Assembly: GCF_000964405.1 (NCBI RefSeq)
Contig: NZ_BANE01000050.1
Location: 1-64,000, forward strand
Reading direction: 5' to 3'
Source of the DNA: Novacetimonas hansenii JCM 7643
GTDB lineage: Bacteria > Pseudomonadota > Alphaproteobacteria > Acetobacterales > Acetobacteraceae
Length of the DNA: 64,000 nucleotides
Below, piece after piece: positions 9,066 to 17,965 of this stretch (within the stretch, counting starts at the first letter, position 1; every line of letters starts with the position of its first letter). The notes below the pieces were generated by a model. It saw only the letters and a list, made by a program, of their open reading frames with translations. It ran no database searches and had not been told where the DNA came from. A program made the position numbers and the translations under genes.

Positions 9066-9992
9066 ATGTCCCTGCAAGACGATTTCCAAGGCCACATACA
9101 ACGTTATGCAACGCGACAGTTTGATTGGAATGCCTTCCCATCAAACGCCGGATACCCGGAACTGGCCCGCGCACAGATGCGCATGATCGGATCTGGTGGC
9201 TCGCCCAAAAATGGCGATACCACCACGTTACGCCCTGAACATTTCACCATGAGCCTGATTTATAAGGAACCGGGGAAATTTGCGGCATGCCACGCCCATG
9301 AAATCGAAGAAGCCTTCTTCATCCTGTCCGGCGTGCTGACCGTTGGATGGGAATCAGAGGGTGAAGTGGTAGAAGTCGCACTTGGCCCCAAGGATATGAT
9401 ACTGAATGCCCGTGACATAGCACATGGTTTTCGTAATTCAGGCATAGAACCTGTCATGCTGTCGGTCATGGTCGGGGCTGGAAAACCACTACCACCACGC
9501 TATCTTTACCACCCAAAGGATACCAGCGCGGAACTTGCGGCGGCCTTTGGCGCACAGCCTGGGCATACGCATCTGCTGACATCGGCAGATGAACTCCCGT
9601 TGCGTGAACTGATGGCCCGCAATGTCATCCGGTATGACAACCAGAAAACGCACTGGCTGCCCGCAGGGTTTGGACGCAAGATTTATGTGGGTGAAGGCGG
9701 TGTGAAGGCGACGACCGTGCGTAAGGAGATGTTTCTGATTCCACCCTTCGTCGGGGTCAGGCCTTACTGCCGTGACGTGGAAGAAGCCTTCCTGGTGCTA
9801 GAGGGTCACATTACCGTTGGGTGGGAGGAAGACGGCATATGCGTGGAGCAGCAGATCGGCCCACGCGATGTCATCCTTACACCCGCCGGGCGTCGTCACT
9901 ATTTCCGCAATAATGAACTTACCCCTGTTACGCTGCTTTGCGTTATCGGCACCGCACAGCCCAATGATATCCAGTTCGAGGCACAGTCATGA
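9066..9992 (+). CDS. Two-domain cupin protein (paralogue 1)
   Basis: 308 residues folded as two cupin domains. The first has the full metal-binding motif with His76, His78 and Glu82 (HAHEIEE, then FFILSG), plus a later His in DIAHGFRN. The second keeps the fold (VEEAFLVLEGHITVGW) but reads CRDVEE where HxH is expected, so it likely binds no metal. Bicupins of this sort include ring-cleaving dioxygenases, but I cannot name a substrate. The ATG at 9066 sits 8 bases after AGGAG. Its stop overlaps the next gene by 4 bp (ATGA). A paralogue lies at about 12 kb. Confidence 0.8.
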   Translation: MSLQDDFQGHIQRYATRQFDWNAFPSNAGYPELARAQMRMIGSGGSPKNGDTTTLRPEHFTMSLIYKEPGKFAACHAHEIEEAFFILSGVLTVGWESEGEVVEVALGPKDMILNARDIAHGFRNSGIEPVMLSVMVGAGKPLPPRYLYHPKDTSAELAAAFGAQPGHTHLLTSADELPLRELMARNVIRYDNQKTHWLPAGFGRKIYVGEGGVKATTVRKEMFLIPPFVGVRPYCRDVEEAFLVLEGHITVGWEEDGICVEQQIGPRDVILTPAGRRHYFRNNELTPVTLLCVIGTAQPNDIQFEAQS

Positions 9993-10828
9993 CATATGAC
10001 ATCCGCTCCACCCTTCTGCAGGGTTTGCGCAACGGGCCATTGAACATAAGCTGGGCACACGCCATGCCAGCACAGGAGGCGATGTTACGTCCCCTTGTAC
10101 TGCTACATGGTATCGGCTCCGACGCCCGGTCATGGCAGGCACAACTAACCTCATTTGGCACCCGACGACAGGTTATCGCATGGAACGCTCCCGGTTATGC
10201 CGAAAGTGTGCCTTTTCCCATGGAACGCCCCGTCGTTGATGATTATGCAGATATTCTGAGCAGCCTGCTAGACAATAACGGCATAAAGCAATGTGATCTG
10301 GTGGGGCATTCTCTGGGCGCACTGACGGCTGCCCGCATGGCTTTGCGCATCCCATCCCGCGTGGCAAACCTGATCCTTTCTGCACCGGCAAGCGGACTGG
10401 GGCTGCCGCCCAACAGCCCCTTTCCGCCGGCATTGCAGGGCCGGATTGACGATATAACCCGCCTGGGACCGGCAGGAATGGCCGCTCAACGCGCCCGACG
10501 CACCCTGTCCCCGCAGGCAACAGCACAACAGATTGCCGGAGCAGTGGCCGCAATGGGCCGGGTATCAGTGGCAGGATACACACAGGCGGTGCATCTTCTG
10601 GCAACCGGGAACCTGATACAGGATCTGCGGGGACTACAACGACCAGTCTACATCATGACCGGCCGCGAGGATGTGATCGTGCCCATGCGTGCAATACAAG
10701 AAATCACCACTGCCGTGCCGGGCTGTATCCTGCGGATCATGGAACAGGCGGGACATGCGTCTTATTACGAATATCCCGAAACCTTTAACAAGGTTCTGGA
10801 GGAATTCTGCAAATCCCCTCCCGCCTGA
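9989..10828 (+). CDS. Alpha/beta hydrolase
   Basis: 279 residues with the alpha/beta hydrolase fold: oxyanion HGIGSD, nucleophile elbow GHSLGA (Ser), acid Asp in GREDVIVP and catalytic His in EQAGHASYYE. Candidates are carboxylesterase or C-C bond hydrolase of the kind following ring cleavage. It overlaps the cupin gene by ATGA, so the two are translationally coupled. A cupin oxygenase followed by a hydrolase would fit ring cleavage then hydrolysis of the product, but that is inference. Confidence 0.88.
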   Translation: MTYDIRSTLLQGLRNGPLNISWAHAMPAQEAMLRPLVLLHGIGSDARSWQAQLTSFGTRRQVIAWNAPGYAESVPFPMERPVVDDYADILSSLLDNNGIKQCDLVGHSLGALTAARMALRIPSRVANLILSAPASGLGLPPNSPFPPALQGRIDDITRLGPAGMAAQRARRTLSPQATAQQIAGAVAAMGRVSVAGYTQAVHLLATGNLIQDLRGLQRPVYIMTGREDVIVPMRAIQEITTAVPGCILRIMEQAGHASYYEYPETFNKVLEEFCKSPPA

Positions 10829-10837
10829 AGCAGGAGA

Positions 10838-11662
10838 TTACGACAGATATCCCATCGCGCGTGAAATATCGCGTACCGTACGTTCCACTGCGGCGCATAT
10901 CCGGGTTTCAAATTCTTCCCGTGAATAGGTATCAAGCGGGCAGGTCGCATTAATCGCAGCCTCCACCTTACCTGCCCGATTACGGATCGGCACGGCAATC
11001 GTCGCGACATCCGGTTCAAAATATCCCCAACTGACAAGGCTGGGGCGATTACGATCCAACTCCAACTGACTCACCAGTTCGCCAAGCGTCCCGACCGTGG
11101 ACGGGGTGTAGTGGTGAAAAGCATGTTTTTCATATTCCATGACGACTTCAGCCATGGGCAGATGTGCAAGGATCGCCCGCCCCGTCACGGTGGCATAGGC
11201 AGGAAAGCGCGTGCCGACAGTAATGCCACTGATCAGTCGCGTATTTCCCGCACAGCGCGCCAGATACACGATATCCTTGCCTTCACGGACGACAAGGTGG
11301 GTGGAACACCGCGTCTCGTCACGCAGCCGTTCCAGAAATGGCGTCGCGATATCCACCAGATCCCGACCGGCCAGCAGGCTATATCCCAATGACAGCACCT
11401 TGGTCCCAAGGCGATATGTCCTGCCGCTGCCGACACGCTCCAGATAACCCAACATGTCCAGTGTGTAGGTCAGGCGAAAGGCGGTGGCGCGCGACAGGCC
11501 TGTCATACGCACCATCTCGGCAATTGACAGTTCCTGTCGTTCCGCCCCGAAACATTCAAGAAGCGCCAGCCCACGCACAAGGCCAGGGACAATATAGCGG
11601 TCATCAACGACCGCGCCATCGACGGCACACTCAGGCGACGAAAGATCGGTGGGCATAACCAT
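10838..11662 (-). CDS. IclR-family transcriptional regulator
   Basis: 274 residues, convergent with the hydrolase gene and separated from it by only 9 bp. It has an N-terminal HTH (LSIAEMVRMTGLSRATAFRL) and a ligand-binding domain (TRCSTHLVVREGKDIVYLAR, YATVTGRAILAHLP, ATIAVPIRNRAGKVEAAIN). This layout is closest to aromatic-pathway regulators such as PcaR/CatR, which often activate rather than repress. It is the second of three IclR genes within 11 kb. A perfect 12-bp palindrome lies upstream at 11747-11758. Confidence 0.88.
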   Translation of the reverse strand: MVMPTDLSSPECAVDGAVVDDRYIVPGLVRGLALLECFGAERQELSIAEMVRMTGLSRATAFRLTYTLDMLGYLERVGSGRTYRLGTKVLSLGYSLLAGRDLVDIATPFLERLRDETRCSTHLVVREGKDIVYLARCAGNTRLISGITVGTRFPAYATVTGRAILAHLPMAEVVMEYEKHAFHHYTPSTVGTLGELVSQLELDRNRPSLVSWGYFEPDVATIAVPIRNRAGKVEAAINATCPLDTYSREEFETRICAAVERTVRDISRAMGYLS

Positions 11663-11746
11663 ATACCGATCCTAGGCCGTGATAAAATTTTTTACCAGTC
11701 CCACTTTTCCGGGATTAAACACCCAAAATCCCCTTACCCATGTCCT

Positions 11747-11758
11747 GCAATATATTGC
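11747..11758. promoter_or_regulatory. Perfect palindrome GCAATATATTGC
   Basis: A 12-bp perfect palindrome about 85 bases upstream of the second IclR gene, in a 200-bp gap that has no coding potential I recognise. It is unlike the TGTTCATATATGAACA sites, so it may be a separate operator, perhaps for autoregulation. Confidence 0.35.
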
Positions 11759-11867
11759 GGCTTTCGTCCTGCCGGGGATTATGATTCAAAAACCCGCATG
11801 ATCGCTTCATACTGATCGACATGCCCATATTCCCGGCCTGCACGTATTTCTAAACCGCGATGCCCTG

Positions 11868-12833
11868 TTACGACGCGACACGCTCCATGGCTGTGGAATA
11901 TACGAAATCGTCCGCGTCCACCCCGCCAATCACAACCCACGCCACTGCCGTCACATCCCCGTCATTGCGGAAATAATGTGCCTGCCCCATTGGCGCCAGC
12001 ACGAGGTCATGCCGTCCCAGGCGTCGTTCCACACCACCCGCCGCCGACTGCCAGCCCACGACAAGCGCCCCTGCGATCACAAGCATGGCCTCTTCTACTG
12101 GCCGCGTAATTGCCATGATCGCACATCCGGGGGGAATGATGAACAATTCCTTGCGCACCGCTGTGGCTGGTGCGCCCCCCACGCCGACATACACCCGGCG
12201 TTCAAAACCTGCGGCCTCCGTGATCTGATGGCTGTCAGCGAAACGCACCAGATACGGTGCGATCAGGGTGTGCAGCGGACTGTCGGTCAGCGTTCCCTCC
12301 CGCACCGTACATCCCGGTCGCGCGCCAAATGCGCGGGCCACCGTACCCTCGACCTGTGCCGGATGGAAAACGTTATGTGGCGGCAGGGGACGCCCGGAAT
12401 CAACGGTCACGGACATCAGCACCTTCTGCGCACCATCATTACGAAACCCATGTGGAACATCGCGCAGATTCTGGACCATATCCAGCGGCCCCAAAGTCGC
12501 CTCGATGACGGAGCCGTCTTTTTCCCATCCCACCGTCAACTCCCCCTCCAGCACAAGAAAAGATTCCTCGATTTCGTGCGAATGTCCGGCCGCATAGGTA
12601 CCGGTCTCCTCCTCCAGCAGGCTGAGGGTAAAATGCGTGGGAGGAAGGGTCGTCCTGTCTGAAACTTTAGGGGATCCCCCTCCCCCGATATAGCGCATCT
12701 GCCCGCGCGCCAGTTCGGCATAACCAATATTGGCCGGAAAAGCTTCCCAATCAAAAACCTTATCGGCAAAACGCCCGATATGCTGATCCAGACTGATCTG
12801 CATATGCACGCATGTGTCAGCGGAATCTGTCAT
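11868..12833 (-). CDS. Two-domain cupin protein (paralogue 2)
   Basis: A bicupin clearly paralogous to the protein at 9066-9992. They share the FDWxAFPxNxGYxELARxQMR start and a complete metal motif in domain 1 only (HSHEIEESFLVLEG); domain 2 lacks HxH here too (TRPVEEAMLVIAG). The start is uncertain. The ATG at 12833 gives 321 residues; the ATG at 12803 would match the paralogue's N-terminus more closely, and a GTG at 12872 is also open. It follows the MFS gene closely and is probably in its operon. Function unknown beyond probable metal-dependent dioxygenase or isomerase chemistry. Confidence 0.78.
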   Translation of the reverse strand: MTDSADTCVHMQISLDQHIGRFADKVFDWEAFPANIGYAELARGQMRYIGGGGSPKVSDRTTLPPTHFTLSLLEEETGTYAAGHSHEIEESFLVLEGELTVGWEKDGSVIEATLGPLDMVQNLRDVPHGFRNDGAQKVLMSVTVDSGRPLPPHNVFHPAQVEGTVARAFGARPGCTVREGTLTDSPLHTLIAPYLVRFADSHQITEAAGFERRVYVGVGGAPATAVRKELFIIPPGCAIMAITRPVEEAMLVIAGALVVGWQSAAGGVERRLGRHDLVLAPMGQAHYFRNDGDVTAVAWVVIGGVDADDFVYSTAMERVAS

Positions 12834-12882
12834 TAACCTGATATCCTGCGAAAAAGGTCGGGACAGGGTCACGGCAATGGCA

Positions 12883-14232
12883 TCACATAACCAGATGCCG
12901 GGTCTCCCGAGCCATTACGAAACTTATGCCGCTGACCATCAGGCCAACAGCGGCGAAAAGCATGAACACCCCGGCAATGGAACCGTGGCTCATGCCCAGT
13001 CCCACCGCACCGGGCGCAATCATGGACGCAAACCTCAGAACGGCGGCATTAAACCCGGTAAACGCACCCCGCGCCTGCGCGGGACAGAGTTCGGGGGTAT
13101 AGAGATAAACAGCCAGCATAAGGACAGCGACAAAGAAACTGGTGATAAGGGTCATGAAAAATACCCACCCAGCGGTCATCGCGCTACCCATGAGTGCCAG
13201 GGCAACAAGTGGCAATGCCGCACAGAGGAAGCCCCCCATTACGATCTTGCGACGTCCGATGGCGTCGATGGCCAAACTGCACGCGATCGTGCCGATAAAG
13301 ATGATGACACTGCGAATGATGCTATAATCCAGTGCATCGGACACAGGCAGTCTGAATTGACGTGTGTAGATGATGGGCAACCACGTCGCGAGCCCATAAT
13401 TAAGTAACCCCAGCGCGAACCATAACGGAACGGTCAACAGCAGCAGGCGCAGGCTATCGCGCGGCAGGAATAAGGGCACGTGCAGGCAACCAGCAGCCCC
13501 ACCATGGACCGGTGCAGGCAACGGGCCAGGGCCCTGCGGCTTGCCCGTCTCAAGACCACGGACCAGATCAAGGGCATAACGCGCCTGCCCGCGCGCGCAT
13601 AACCAGCGTGGCGATTCCGGCAGGCGCATGACAAACGGCAGGAGCAGCACACCAGCCACACCAGAAAGCCAGAATATCGACTGCCAGCCGAAAGCCGCCA
13701 GGAATATACGGCAGATAACCGCGGCCAGCACATTGCCAACCGCAAAAATGCTTTCATAAAGCAGGACAAACCTGCCCCGTCCGGCCTGACGGGAGATCTC
13801 TGTTATATAGGTCGCGGCAATCGGCACATGCCCGCCCAGTCCCAGCCCCTGTATGAACCGCAGGGCCTCGAACTGCGCTGCGGACTGCACCAGCGCGGAG
13901 AGGAGTGTGGCCACCGCGAATATAAACACAGCAACCGAAAGTGCACGAATACGACCGTAACGTTCTGAAAAAAAACCGAATACCACAGACCCGATCATCT
14001 GCCCCAGAAAACCGATAGAGAACACCATCCCCACCTGCACGGGTGAAAGATGCCACAGGGGCGCCATTACCGGCATGACGAAGGCAATCGAGAATATATC
14101 GAAGGAATCAAGGAAAGTTGCCATTCCAACGACCAGACGCACCCGATGCCGCCAACCGTCCGAAGATGGGCTTTCGAGGCGGGCAATACATTCGGCAACA
14201 CTCCCGTCATCAGCATTCATTATTATGGACAC
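12883..14232 (-). CDS. MFS transporter, aromatic acid / metabolite:H+ symporter type
   Basis: A 12-helix major facilitator of 449 residues. The N-terminal half has ATFLDSFDIFSIAFVMPVMAP and the loop-2/3 motif GFFSERYGRIRAL; the middle has LPESPRWL, as in sugar-porter and aromatic-acid symporter branches. It is likely the inner-membrane uptake protein for the compound handled by this island. The start is a GTG with AAGG upstream; the ATG at 14220 is an alternative. It lies downstream of the TonB receptor in the same direction, a typical outer plus inner membrane pairing. Confidence 0.85.
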   Translation of the reverse strand: MSIIMNADDGSVAECIARLESPSSDGWRHRVRLVVGMATFLDSFDIFSIAFVMPVMAPLWHLSPVQVGMVFSIGFLGQMIGSVVFGFFSERYGRIRALSVAVFIFAVATLLSALVQSAAQFEALRFIQGLGLGGHVPIAATYITEISRQAGRGRFVLLYESIFAVGNVLAAVICRIFLAAFGWQSIFWLSGVAGVLLLPFVMRLPESPRWLCARGQARYALDLVRGLETGKPQGPGPLPAPVHGGAAGCLHVPLFLPRDSLRLLLLTVPLWFALGLLNYGLATWLPIIYTRQFRLPVSDALDYSIIRSVIIFIGTIACSLAIDAIGRRKIVMGGFLCAALPLVALALMGSAMTAGWVFFMTLITSFFVAVLMLAVYLYTPELCPAQARGAFTGFNAAVLRFASMIAPGAVGLGMSHGSIAGVFMLFAAVGLMVSGISFVMARETRHLVM

Positions 14233-14266
14233 CCGATTGCCTTATCCATGGTTTTTACAACATGCC

Positions 14267-14298
14267 CGTGCTGCCCCCCCCCTGCGGCAGGCAGCACG
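14267..14298 (-). terminator. GC-rich hairpin after the TonB receptor gene
   Basis: CGTGCTGCC and GGCAGCACG pair perfectly over 9 bp around a 14-base loop containing part of a C9 run. It lies just past the receptor stop codon, with no strong T tract. It may attenuate rather than end transcription into the MFS gene. Confidence 0.45.
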
Positions 14299-14307
14299 CA
14301 GTGCGCA

Positions 14308-16722
14308 TCAGAACGAGGAACTGAATGTAAACAATGCGGCAAAGCCGGGATTGATGTAATAGGTCGGGGCACTGATCTTTGCACTGGGCGTAAAGGTGTA
14401 GATGCCGGTCCTGTACATGCTGTTGGTCAGGTTCTGAAGGTTAACCTGAAGTTGCGGCACCTTAAGGAACGCAAGCTTGGGGAAGCGATAGCCAAGGGTG
14501 ATGTTATCGGTGATATAACCCGGGATACTTTCATCATCCATGAATGTTGAATATTGCCTTCCGGTGTAACGCAGGTTCAGGTTCCCGAAAATTCTTCCAT
14601 CATCGTAATCTATCCCCAGAGCCCCCTGATAGTGTGGCGATCCGATCGCCGTTTTTCCTTTTGTATTGAGGACGGTCGTGCCATACGCCAGATTATTGTC
14701 CATCCGGGCATAAAGATATTCAAAAGACACATAGGGACGGAAATGATGGAAAGGTGCCATCCCGATCTGCACATCGACCCCGCGGGACGTCTGACCACCC
14801 GCGTTCACATTTTCAGAAACAAGGGTATCATTCTGCCAGACCGGAAGGGCAAGCTGCCGGTTGGTAAAGTTGTAATTGAAGAATGAGACATCTGCCGCAA
14901 AAATATGGTTCTGATAGCGATATCCAAGTTCTTCTTCGATGCTATATTCCGACTTCTGGGAGCTTATGCCGGTGCTAAGGGTACCACTGGTGAGATTATA
15001 GAGATTATACATATTGGAATCAGAGGGAACATGGAAATTTGTCGAACCGGCAACATAGATCTGCTGATGTGAATCAATGTTGTAATGCGCTGAAAAATAT
15101 GGGGTTGGAACCTGATACAGGACATGTTTGCGCTGGTTTCCCTGCTCAAGGTAATTATATCCATCCCGGTTCAGGTACGTATACTTGAATCCGGCGCTCA
15201 GCGTCAGCCTGTCCTTCAGGAGCTTCAGCGTATCACCAATGAACATCATGTAAGTCTGTGAATAGGTCATGGTGTTTCGCGTATATAAGCGCTGACCTCC
15301 GGTCGTATTCAGATAATAGCTGTTGCCCCACATATTCGCAGGCACGCCGGTTGTCTGATCCATCCGCGTGACGCTTCCCAATGAATGGTTGGACATCCAT
15401 TCATACCAGAACCCTGCGGACAGGGTATTATGGCCCTGCTTCCATGTGAATTTTGTCACGCTTCCGGGACGGAACATCTGCGACACCTGCGCGGTGGACG
15501 CAACACCTGTCGTAGCATCCTGGCTAAAACCGCTGGTGACCTTATTGATAAAGACTTTCTGTGTCCCGGAATAAACCGGATTGTTAAGGTTGAGGTTAAC
15601 CGCACCATCGACAGGACCCCAGCCATAAAAGAAATACGGGGTTTCATCGATACGGAAATGCCCTGCAGTATCAATGTTCCAGACACTCGGCGCACTGACG
15701 ATCACGTCATTATACGGCAGCAGATGCTGTTTATAATATGAGGTACTCCCCGGAGTGTAGGTGGAGCTATAGTTGGCACTGGCCCCCAATTTGTCAAACT
15801 GCGCCTTGGTGGGAAACAGAAGGTTCTGGATAACCTGGTTATCATAGGCGACGGCAAGTGCGATCCGGCTGTTATTATGAAAATCCTTCACAAGCTTGAA
15901 ATCAAGGTGCTGGCGTTCATTGTCACCTGAACCACGCCATGAATCCGAATCTGTGTGGGAAAAGGACAACCATGCACGGACACCTGTCCTGCCGATATCG
16001 CCAGATTCAAGGCGAATGAACTCCCGGTTGGTTTTGTAGGTGCCATAGGCGAAATCAACATAGCCCCCGCGATGATGCGAAGGATCAATCATGAAAATCT
16101 GCGACATGCCCCCCGAAGCAGACATCGTGGGTGTGTCATAATTCGCCGAACCGGGCTGCGTTACAAGACTTTGCAGATTTTCCGCATCTGCGACCTCGTT
16201 CCCGAACATCAGGTTTGTGGCGGAGTTGTTTCGTGGCATGCCCTCGAAAAGCCAGCCGATTTCACTACTATCAAGTCCACGTATGCGGATCTGCGACATT
16301 GACAACCCATAAGGGTCGGCACTGACAACATTGGCCCCAGGGTTCATCGACATCAACGTAATCGGATTCTGTGTGGGGGCCTGCTTGGAGATATAATCGC
16401 GCGAAATGGTCTGGACCGAACGGGCCTCATGCTGGCGCGTCATCAATCCGCCCCCCAATGCGGTCCCGGTGACGCCATTACTGGACCGTATGGTACTGCG
16501 TACGACACGGATATGTTCCATCTGCCCGGATGGGGCCGTGGTCTTTTCCGTCGTGGCCGCAGATTTTTCATGCGATGGCGCCGCCGAATCCGTAGGGGTC
16601 TTGCGCTTCTCCGCGGCCTGCATTTCCGAAGGCATATTAGATAAAAGTGCCGCAAGCGCACACGCGGTTGTCATGCTGACCAGAGGAATTCGACACCTCT
16701 CCTGACGGGAAAAATTACGCAT
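14308..16722 (-). CDS. TonB-dependent outer-membrane receptor
   Basis: About 804 residues: an N-terminal signal segment (VSMTTACALAALLS, ending near AQ/AA), a plug domain (ALGGGLMTRQHEARSVQTI, QIRIRGLDSSEIGWLFEGMPRN) and a long beta-barrel ending in Phe (FTFSSSF), the usual outer-membrane C-terminal signal. It would import a bulky or scarce nutrient using TonB energy. The ATG at 16722 is chosen because GAGGA lies 8 bases upstream. Its promoter region carries two copies of the palindrome also found at the first IclR gene, so the receptor is probably in that regulator's control. Confidence 0.9.
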   Translation of the reverse strand: MRNFSRQERCRIPLVSMTTACALAALLSNMPSEMQAAEKRKTPTDSAAPSHEKSAATTEKTTAPSGQMEHIRVVRSTIRSSNGVTGTALGGGLMTRQHEARSVQTISRDYISKQAPTQNPITLMSMNPGANVVSADPYGLSMSQIRIRGLDSSEIGWLFEGMPRNNSATNLMFGNEVADAENLQSLVTQPGSANYDTPTMSASGGMSQIFMIDPSHHRGGYVDFAYGTYKTNREFIRLESGDIGRTGVRAWLSFSHTDSDSWRGSGDNERQHLDFKLVKDFHNNSRIALAVAYDNQVIQNLLFPTKAQFDKLGASANYSSTYTPGSTSYYKQHLLPYNDVIVSAPSVWNIDTAGHFRIDETPYFFYGWGPVDGAVNLNLNNPVYSGTQKVFINKVTSGFSQDATTGVASTAQVSQMFRPGSVTKFTWKQGHNTLSAGFWYEWMSNHSLGSVTRMDQTTGVPANMWGNSYYLNTTGGQRLYTRNTMTYSQTYMMFIGDTLKLLKDRLTLSAGFKYTYLNRDGYNYLEQGNQRKHVLYQVPTPYFSAHYNIDSHQQIYVAGSTNFHVPSDSNMYNLYNLTSGTLSTGISSQKSEYSIEEELGYRYQNHIFAADVSFFNYNFTNRQLALPVWQNDTLVSENVNAGGQTSRGVDVQIGMAPFHHFRPYVSFEYLYARMDNNLAYGTTVLNTKGKTAIGSPHYQGALGIDYDDGRIFGNLNLRYTGRQYSTFMDDESIPGYITDNITLGYRFPKLAFLKVPQLQVNLQNLTNSMYRTGIYTFTPSAKISAPTYYINPGFAALFTFSSSF

Positions 16723-16863
16723 TTGTATCATCCTCGCAATGATCAACTAAATAACGGACAGAGAGAACGAAGACGCAAACTGAAAGCCAAAAAAGACAGC
16801 AGGAACCATCCTTATGGAAATCGGCGCTTACGGAACTCAAAACAATTGCATTGGCTGCAAACT

Positions 16864-16879
16864 TGTTCATATATGAACA
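16864..16879. promoter_or_regulatory. Perfect palindromic operator TGTTCATATATGAACA
   Basis: A perfect 16-bp palindrome about 140 bases upstream of the TonB receptor start. It differs by one base from the site upstream of the first IclR gene (8681-8696). Confidence 0.65.
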
Positions 16880-17005
16880 TGTGCTTCAAATATGTTATGT
16901 ATTCGCTACTTTGCTTGTCAATTATATTTCTTTACCAAAACATATTAATCCAAGCTGTGCAGCATAAGCGCAACATGAACAGATGCATGGCGATACGCCG
17001 CCATC

Positions 17006-17021
17006 TGGCCATATATGAACA
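17006..17021. promoter_or_regulatory. Second, weaker copy of the TGTTCATATATGAACA operator
   Basis: TGGCCATATATGAACA matches the perfect site at 14 of 16 positions, keeping the right arm intact. It lies 142 bp further from the receptor, close to the end of the third IclR gene. Confidence 0.45.
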
Positions 17022-17088
17022 GATCTTTCTTTTATATTTATGGTTTTATTTTATATGATGAAGACATACGCAATAATCATGTGTATTT

Positions 17089-17895
17089 TCAAAAAGAAGC
17101 CGGCACAGATCCTGTCATGGGAAACATGGCCTGGACTTTCTCACGCAGATATTGCGTCACAATATCCTGCGCCTGCATGAAATGCGCATATTCCTGTGTG
17201 GCAAAACTGACGGATGCAACCGTGTGATTTTCATCATTCCGTAACGGAACGCCAATCGCAAAAATATTTTCCAGGTTCTCGCCCCGACAGAATGCAACAT
17301 CGTCACGCTGCACCGCCTTGATTTCCTGCATCAGGTTTCGCGTGGATACGATACTTCTGTCGGTACGGGGGGTCAGGTCGATCATCCGCGCAATTGTGTT
17401 CAGCTTACGGCTTTCCAATCCCGCCAGCAGGGCCTTTCCCAAAGCCGTAGTATGAAGATAGGTCTGATCTCCCACCGTTGCATCTGCCGTTGTAAAACGT
17501 GTTGCAGTGGTCGCGACATAGATCACGCTGTTCCCACGCATCACCCCGACATAGCCATCCATCCCGACATGCTGCGCAAACTGTGTCAGTCTGCCAATCA
17601 TGCCTTTGTCAAGGAATGCGCAGGCAGGTGGCAGTGACCCCGCCGCGTTGAAGATACGGGCACTGACACGATATTTCGTAGTCACCGGATCCTGTTCAAC
17701 GTAATTACGTTCACGCAGGCTCACCAGCAGGCGATGGACAATACTCGGGGCGAGGCCAAGTTCACGCGACAGTTCGCGCACCCCCTTGTCCATATGACTT
17801 GCCCGCAGCACATCAATCAGGGACAGAGCATTGGAAAGGGACTGGTTTCCTTCCACTTTCAATTCATCATGTCGCTGCGGGCCTGTCATTGGCAT
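17089..17895 (-). CDS. IclR-family transcriptional regulator, end of the F420 operon
   Basis: 268 residues with HTH (VRELSRELGLAPSIVHRLLVSLRERNYV) and an IclR effector domain (GMDGYVGVMRGNSVIYVATT, HTTALGKALLAGL, AIGVPLRN). It begins 70 bp after the MFS gene that closes the F420 biosynthesis operon, in the same direction, so it is probably co-transcribed. It is the best candidate for the regulator of the IclR-type operators found between fbiC and the PLP-enzyme gene. The ATG has AGGGA upstream. Confidence 0.87.
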   Translation of the reverse strand: MPMTGPQRHDELKVEGNQSLSNALSLIDVLRASHMDKGVRELSRELGLAPSIVHRLLVSLRERNYVEQDPVTTKYRVSARIFNAAGSLPPACAFLDKGMIGRLTQFAQHVGMDGYVGVMRGNSVIYVATTATRFTTADATVGDQTYLHTTALGKALLAGLESRKLNTIARMIDLTPRTDRSIVSTRNLMQEIKAVQRDDVAFCRGENLENIFAIGVPLRNDENHTVASVSFATQEYAHFMQAQDIVTQYLREKVQAMFPMTGSVPASF

Positions 17896-17965
17896 AATCC
17901 CTGCAAGAATGAACCATCAGGCTGTCAGACCCGAGAGAGCATTTCAACGGGAAAGATGCCACCTG

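Larger units (their letters stand above)
16723..17088. other. Promoter region of the TonB receptor
   Basis: A 366-bp gap between the receptor start and the third IclR gene. It is AT-rich and holds two related palindromic sites; I see no gene in it. Confidence 0.5.
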
